Assembly (NCBI GenBank): GCA_021828745.1
Contig: JAJZDE010000061.1
Span: 1-7,649, forward strand
Reading direction: 5' to 3'
Source of the DNA: Pseudomonadota bacterium
GTDB lineage: Bacteria; Pseudomonadota; Gammaproteobacteria; Burkholderiales; Ferrovaceae
Length of the DNA: 7,649 nucleotides
The translations under genes were made by a program, and so were the position numbers. Below, in pieces: positions 5,925-7,649 of the stretch. Each line of letters opens with the position of its first letter. Positions within the stretch are counted from its first letter, which is position 1. The notes below the pieces were generated by a model. It was not told where the DNA came from. It was given only the letters and a program-made list of their open reading frames with translations, and searched no databases.

Positions 5925-6788
5925 TCATGGACGCAAAGCAGGGGCTGCGGGCGTGGGGGCTTGCCCGGTACGGGGTTCATCGTGCTGAAGGTGCCGCATC
6001 AGTTCTGAACGGATGGCTTCCAGTTTTGCCTTGAGTTTGCGTTCATTGGTTAACCCAAGCCGGATCATCATTTTTTGTCCGGCGGATCTGTTTTCCAGAT
6101 CATCGTCAGAAAACTGGTACAGAACATGTCGCTGAACCAGTGGTATGGGCAGTGAAATTTCCGGGGCCTTGATCAGGTCATCCAGGACGGCCAGCAGACG
6201 GGCGTTGAAATATTGCCCGGGGTGCCCCAACTGTTCGTAGGCCTCCTGAAGCAGGGGATAGGCCTCCAGGTACAGGCTGACTACCGCCTTGGCATCCACG
6301 GCGTCAACGAGGCGCATATAGGGGGCATATCGCGCCGAGTTGGCGGGATCGATGCTCAATACCCCTGCCTGATCCCTTACCATGAAACTGCCATCGGGCA
6401 CGTCTACGGGCAGTCCATTCGCCGGAATATTCTGGCGCAGGAGGTTGTCAATGGTGGAGACGATATGGGTGATCAGGTTTTCATCATTGAAGAGGCGCAT
6501 CGATGATCTGTTTTTGGTCAGGTGCGAAATGCTCTCGAGCATGAAGGGATCACTCTTGCCCAGAGGTGGGAGGCTGGGACCCTTTGGTGCGGGTAACTCG
6601 ATGATTTTTGCCGACTCTGGAACGAGAGGTGGGTTCGGGGCAGACGCGGGGCCGGAAACTGGCGGGGGAGGAACCTGCCGTTGAAGGCTGGCCTGTTCGT
6701 CCGACGACTTTTTCCAGTAGAGATACCCGGCAAATGCACCACCGACAATCGGGAGGATGATCAATGAGACCTGCAATGCTTTCTTCAT
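5925..6788 (-). CDS. Membrane-anchored DUF3014 family protein
   Basis: This 287-residue protein has one N-terminal membrane span (about residues 5-24, in MKKALQVSLIILPIVGGAF), a Pro-rich linker (about 39-75, with VPPPPVSGPASAPNPP), and then the DUF3014 domain (about 76-265). Family features visible are LPPLGKSDPFMLE, HIVSTIDNLLRQ, NSARYAPYMRLVDAVDAKA, LYLEAYPLLQEAYEQLG, YFNARLLAVLDDL and AGQKMMIRLG. The C-terminal tail is again Pro/Ala-rich. The short N-terminus with positive residues and KK after the span fits a single-pass protein; the orientation of the large domain, most likely periplasmic, is inference. The function of DUF3014 is unknown. An AAGGA Shine-Dalgarno lies about 8 nt before the ATG. 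A possible extended -10 (TGC-TACAGT, hexamer 6833-6828) lies upstream. A weak CCCGT/ACGGG stem (5899-5922) past the stop could end transcription. Confidence 0.88.
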   Translation of the reverse strand: MKKALQVSLIILPIVGGAFAGYLYWKKSSDEQASLQRQVPPPPVSGPASAPNPPLVPESAKIIELPAPKGPSLPPLGKSDPFMLESISHLTKNRSSMRLFNDENLITHIVSTIDNLLRQNIPANGLPVDVPDGSFMVRDQAGVLSIDPANSARYAPYMRLVDAVDAKAVVSLYLEAYPLLQEAYEQLGHPGQYFNARLLAVLDDLIKAPEISLPIPLVQRHVLYQFSDDDLENRSAGQKMMIRLGLTNERKLKAKLEAIRSELMRHLQHDEPRTGQAPTPAAPALRP

Positions 6789-6954
6789 TGAAGTGTCCTT
6801 GTCTAATGGGAAAGGGAGAGGTTGGACACTGTAGCACAGGAAATATTGCAGGGGCTTCTTCAGAATGTCATGAAAATGGCGCAGTGATGGTTATTGGCCC
6901 AGAGGTGAAATGCCCCATGCCTTTACCCCATCCTTGAGGGCAACCCTTCATGTT

Positions 6955-7122
6955 CTACAGGTCTCCGTGGCCTTCGGATTCCTTGTCTTCATCTTTCCAG
7001 TGGCGAATATTCTTGTAATCGATGCGTTTCTCCAGTGCACGGCTTTCATGAAAAAAGAGTCGCATGACAAGCACGTACAACACCAGAAAAATCGCTACGC
7101 CTATACCTATCCATAGTGTCAT
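6955..7122 (-). CDS. 55-residue single-span membrane protein with charged tail
   Basis: From the ATG at 7122 the protein is 55 residues. A hydrophobic N-terminal span (MTLWIGIGVAIFLVLYVLVM, residues 2-20) is followed by a strongly charged cytoplasmic-type tail containing FFHESRALEKRIDY, RHWKDEDKE and EGHGDL. AAGGA lies 6 nt before this ATG, whereas the in-frame ATG at 7128 directly abuts it with no spacing, so 7122 is preferred. The frame extends upstream to 7212 without support. TATAGT (7162-7157) is a possible -10, without a clear -35. I do not recognise the family. The DUF3014 gene lies 166 bp downstream on the same strand, and that gap shows no terminator, so cotranscription is possible but unproven. 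The opposite-strand frame at 6910-7116 lacks a Shine-Dalgarno and any protein signature. Confidence 0.7.
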   Translation of the reverse strand: MTLWIGIGVAIFLVLYVLVMRLFFHESRALEKRIDYKNIRHWKDEDKESEGHGDL

Positions 7123-7156
7123 ATTCATTCCTTCAGGATGGAATGGAACGCAGAGA

Positions 7157-7162
7157 ACTATA
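7157..7162 (-). promoter_or_regulatory. Possible -10 of the 55-residue gene
   Basis: On the - strand, TATAGT matches TATAAT at 5 of 6 positions and lies 35 bp before the ATG at 7122, a normal distance. No recognisable -35 hexamer occurs 16-18 bp upstream, so this is weak. Confidence 0.3.
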
Positions 7163-7164
7163 GA

Positions 7165-7535
7165 CTTCTTGAGTTTCCATGCGTTTCTCCGTAAGTTCTG
7201 GGCTGCTTCCATGCCAGGTTGTTGTCAACCGACAGGACGCCACTGACGGCACAGACCATTGCTTGTACCTTATTCATCCACTTGCTTTCCGTGCGTTATC
7301 GCACATAGATCGAGCCCGCTTTTGCGACATACGATAACAACATGATCGTGATCGTGATATTCTTTTCCTGGCTCGCCCAACCGAACCCTGTGCCAAAGTC
7401 GCCGTACGGTTTGAAAATTGTTTTTTATCATATGGTTGTGGAAGTTTTTTGGAAAGTATCTGGGGGCAGGTGGGTGGCTGATCTAAATGCGTGAGGGGGG
7501 AGTGCTGCTCAGCAGCATGCAAGAAGAACGAACTA
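7165..7535. other. Intergenic region with short inverted repeats, no supported gene
   Basis: The flanking genes are divergent, so this gap should hold both promoters. It contains several short symmetries: GGTTG/CAACC (7217-7230), GTGCG-TTAT-CGCAC (7291-7304), GTTATCG (7295-7301) paired with CGATAAC (7332-7338), and TGCTGC-TCA-GCAGCA (7503-7517). A 50-codon + strand frame (7342-7494) has no Shine-Dalgarno and no recognisable sequence, and an 82-codon - strand frame (7522-7274) has low-complexity basic composition. Neither is supported. Confidence 0.5.
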
Positions 7536-7549
7536 CAGGGGTAACCTCA

Positions 7550-7649
7550 ATGACGAAAAAGCAAAAGATTGCCATCGTAGGACTGGGAAGGGTTGGATCG
7601 GTTTTTCTGGAAGCGCTGCTCAGCAAGGCCAACAAAGGACTCGAGATCG
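7550..7649 (+). CDS. Rossmann-fold NAD(P)-binding protein, N-terminus only, 3' truncated by window edge
   Basis: Thirty-three codons are visible. After a basic MTKKQK start, IAIVGLGRVGSVFLEALL is a beta-alpha-beta dinucleotide-binding motif, with the glycines of G-x-G-x-x-G all present. This indicates a dehydrogenase or reductase binding NAD(H) or NADP(H), or a related Rossmann protein. The substrate cannot be told from this piece. AGGGGT lies about 7 nt before the ATG at 7550. A 6-bp hairpin (7503-7517) lies 32 bp before the start. The gene is divergent from the 55-residue membrane protein. Confidence 0.8.
   Translation, partial: MTKKQKIAIVGLGRVGSVFLEALLSKANKGLEI

Noticed and set aside
7418..7431. 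FNR-like sequence TTGTTTTTTATCAT
   Set aside because: It matches only 8 of 10 specified bases in a T-rich stretch, which is likely by chance; no promoter is placed sensibly relative to it.
7342..7494. 50-codon + strand frame starting MIVIVIFFSW
   Set aside because: The start looks hydrophobic, partly owing to a GATCGT tandem repeat, but there is no Shine-Dalgarno and the rest lacks protein-like features.

Overview
The window looks like ordinary chromosomal DNA of a Gram-negative proteobacterium with roughly balanced GC content. The GMP synthase C-terminus, a DUF3617 protein, a DUF3014 protein and a perfect FNR/ANR-type box together suggest a beta- or gammaproteobacterium. I lean towards an environmental betaproteobacterium able to respond to low oxygen, but this is inference from protein resemblance and not a species identification.

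Layout from left to right. (1) The 3' half of guaA (GMP synthase, + strand) runs in from the left edge and ends at 791. (2) A hicA-hicB type II toxin-antitoxin operon lies on the - strand (936-1546) with a clear sigma70-type promoter. An 8-bp inverted repeat flanks the -35 box. hicA has no visible Shine-Dalgarno, whereas hicB has a strong one. (3) A large cytoplasmic PAS-GAF-PAS-GGDEF-EAL protein (1813-4479, + strand) carries apparently intact cyclic-di-GMP synthesis and breakdown sites. (4) A short, well-signalled - strand gene at 4614-4709 encodes a 31-residue single-span membrane protein. It has its own Shine-Dalgarno, a 3' hairpin with a U-tract, and a perfect TTGAT-N4-ATCAA box about 90 bp upstream. 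(5) A perfect 13-bp hairpin of unknown role (4888-4922) is followed by a strong promoter and tRNA-Lys(CTT) at 4999-5074. (6) An exported DUF3617 protein (+ strand, 5318-5860) converges on a membrane-anchored DUF3014 protein (- strand, 5925-6788). (7) A second small membrane protein of 55 residues lies on the - strand (6955-7122). (8) A gap of more than 400 bp without a convincing gene leads to the start of a Rossmann-fold NAD(P)-binding protein (7550 to the right edge).

The genes do not form one pathway. guaA supplies GMP, and GTP is the substrate of the GGDEF domain, but nothing in the layout links them functionally. The least ordinary part is 4551-4998, where a tiny membrane-protein gene, an FNR-type box and a strong orphan hairpin are packed between the cyclic-di-GMP gene and the tRNA. 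No mobile element, CRISPR array or defence system beyond hicAB was seen.
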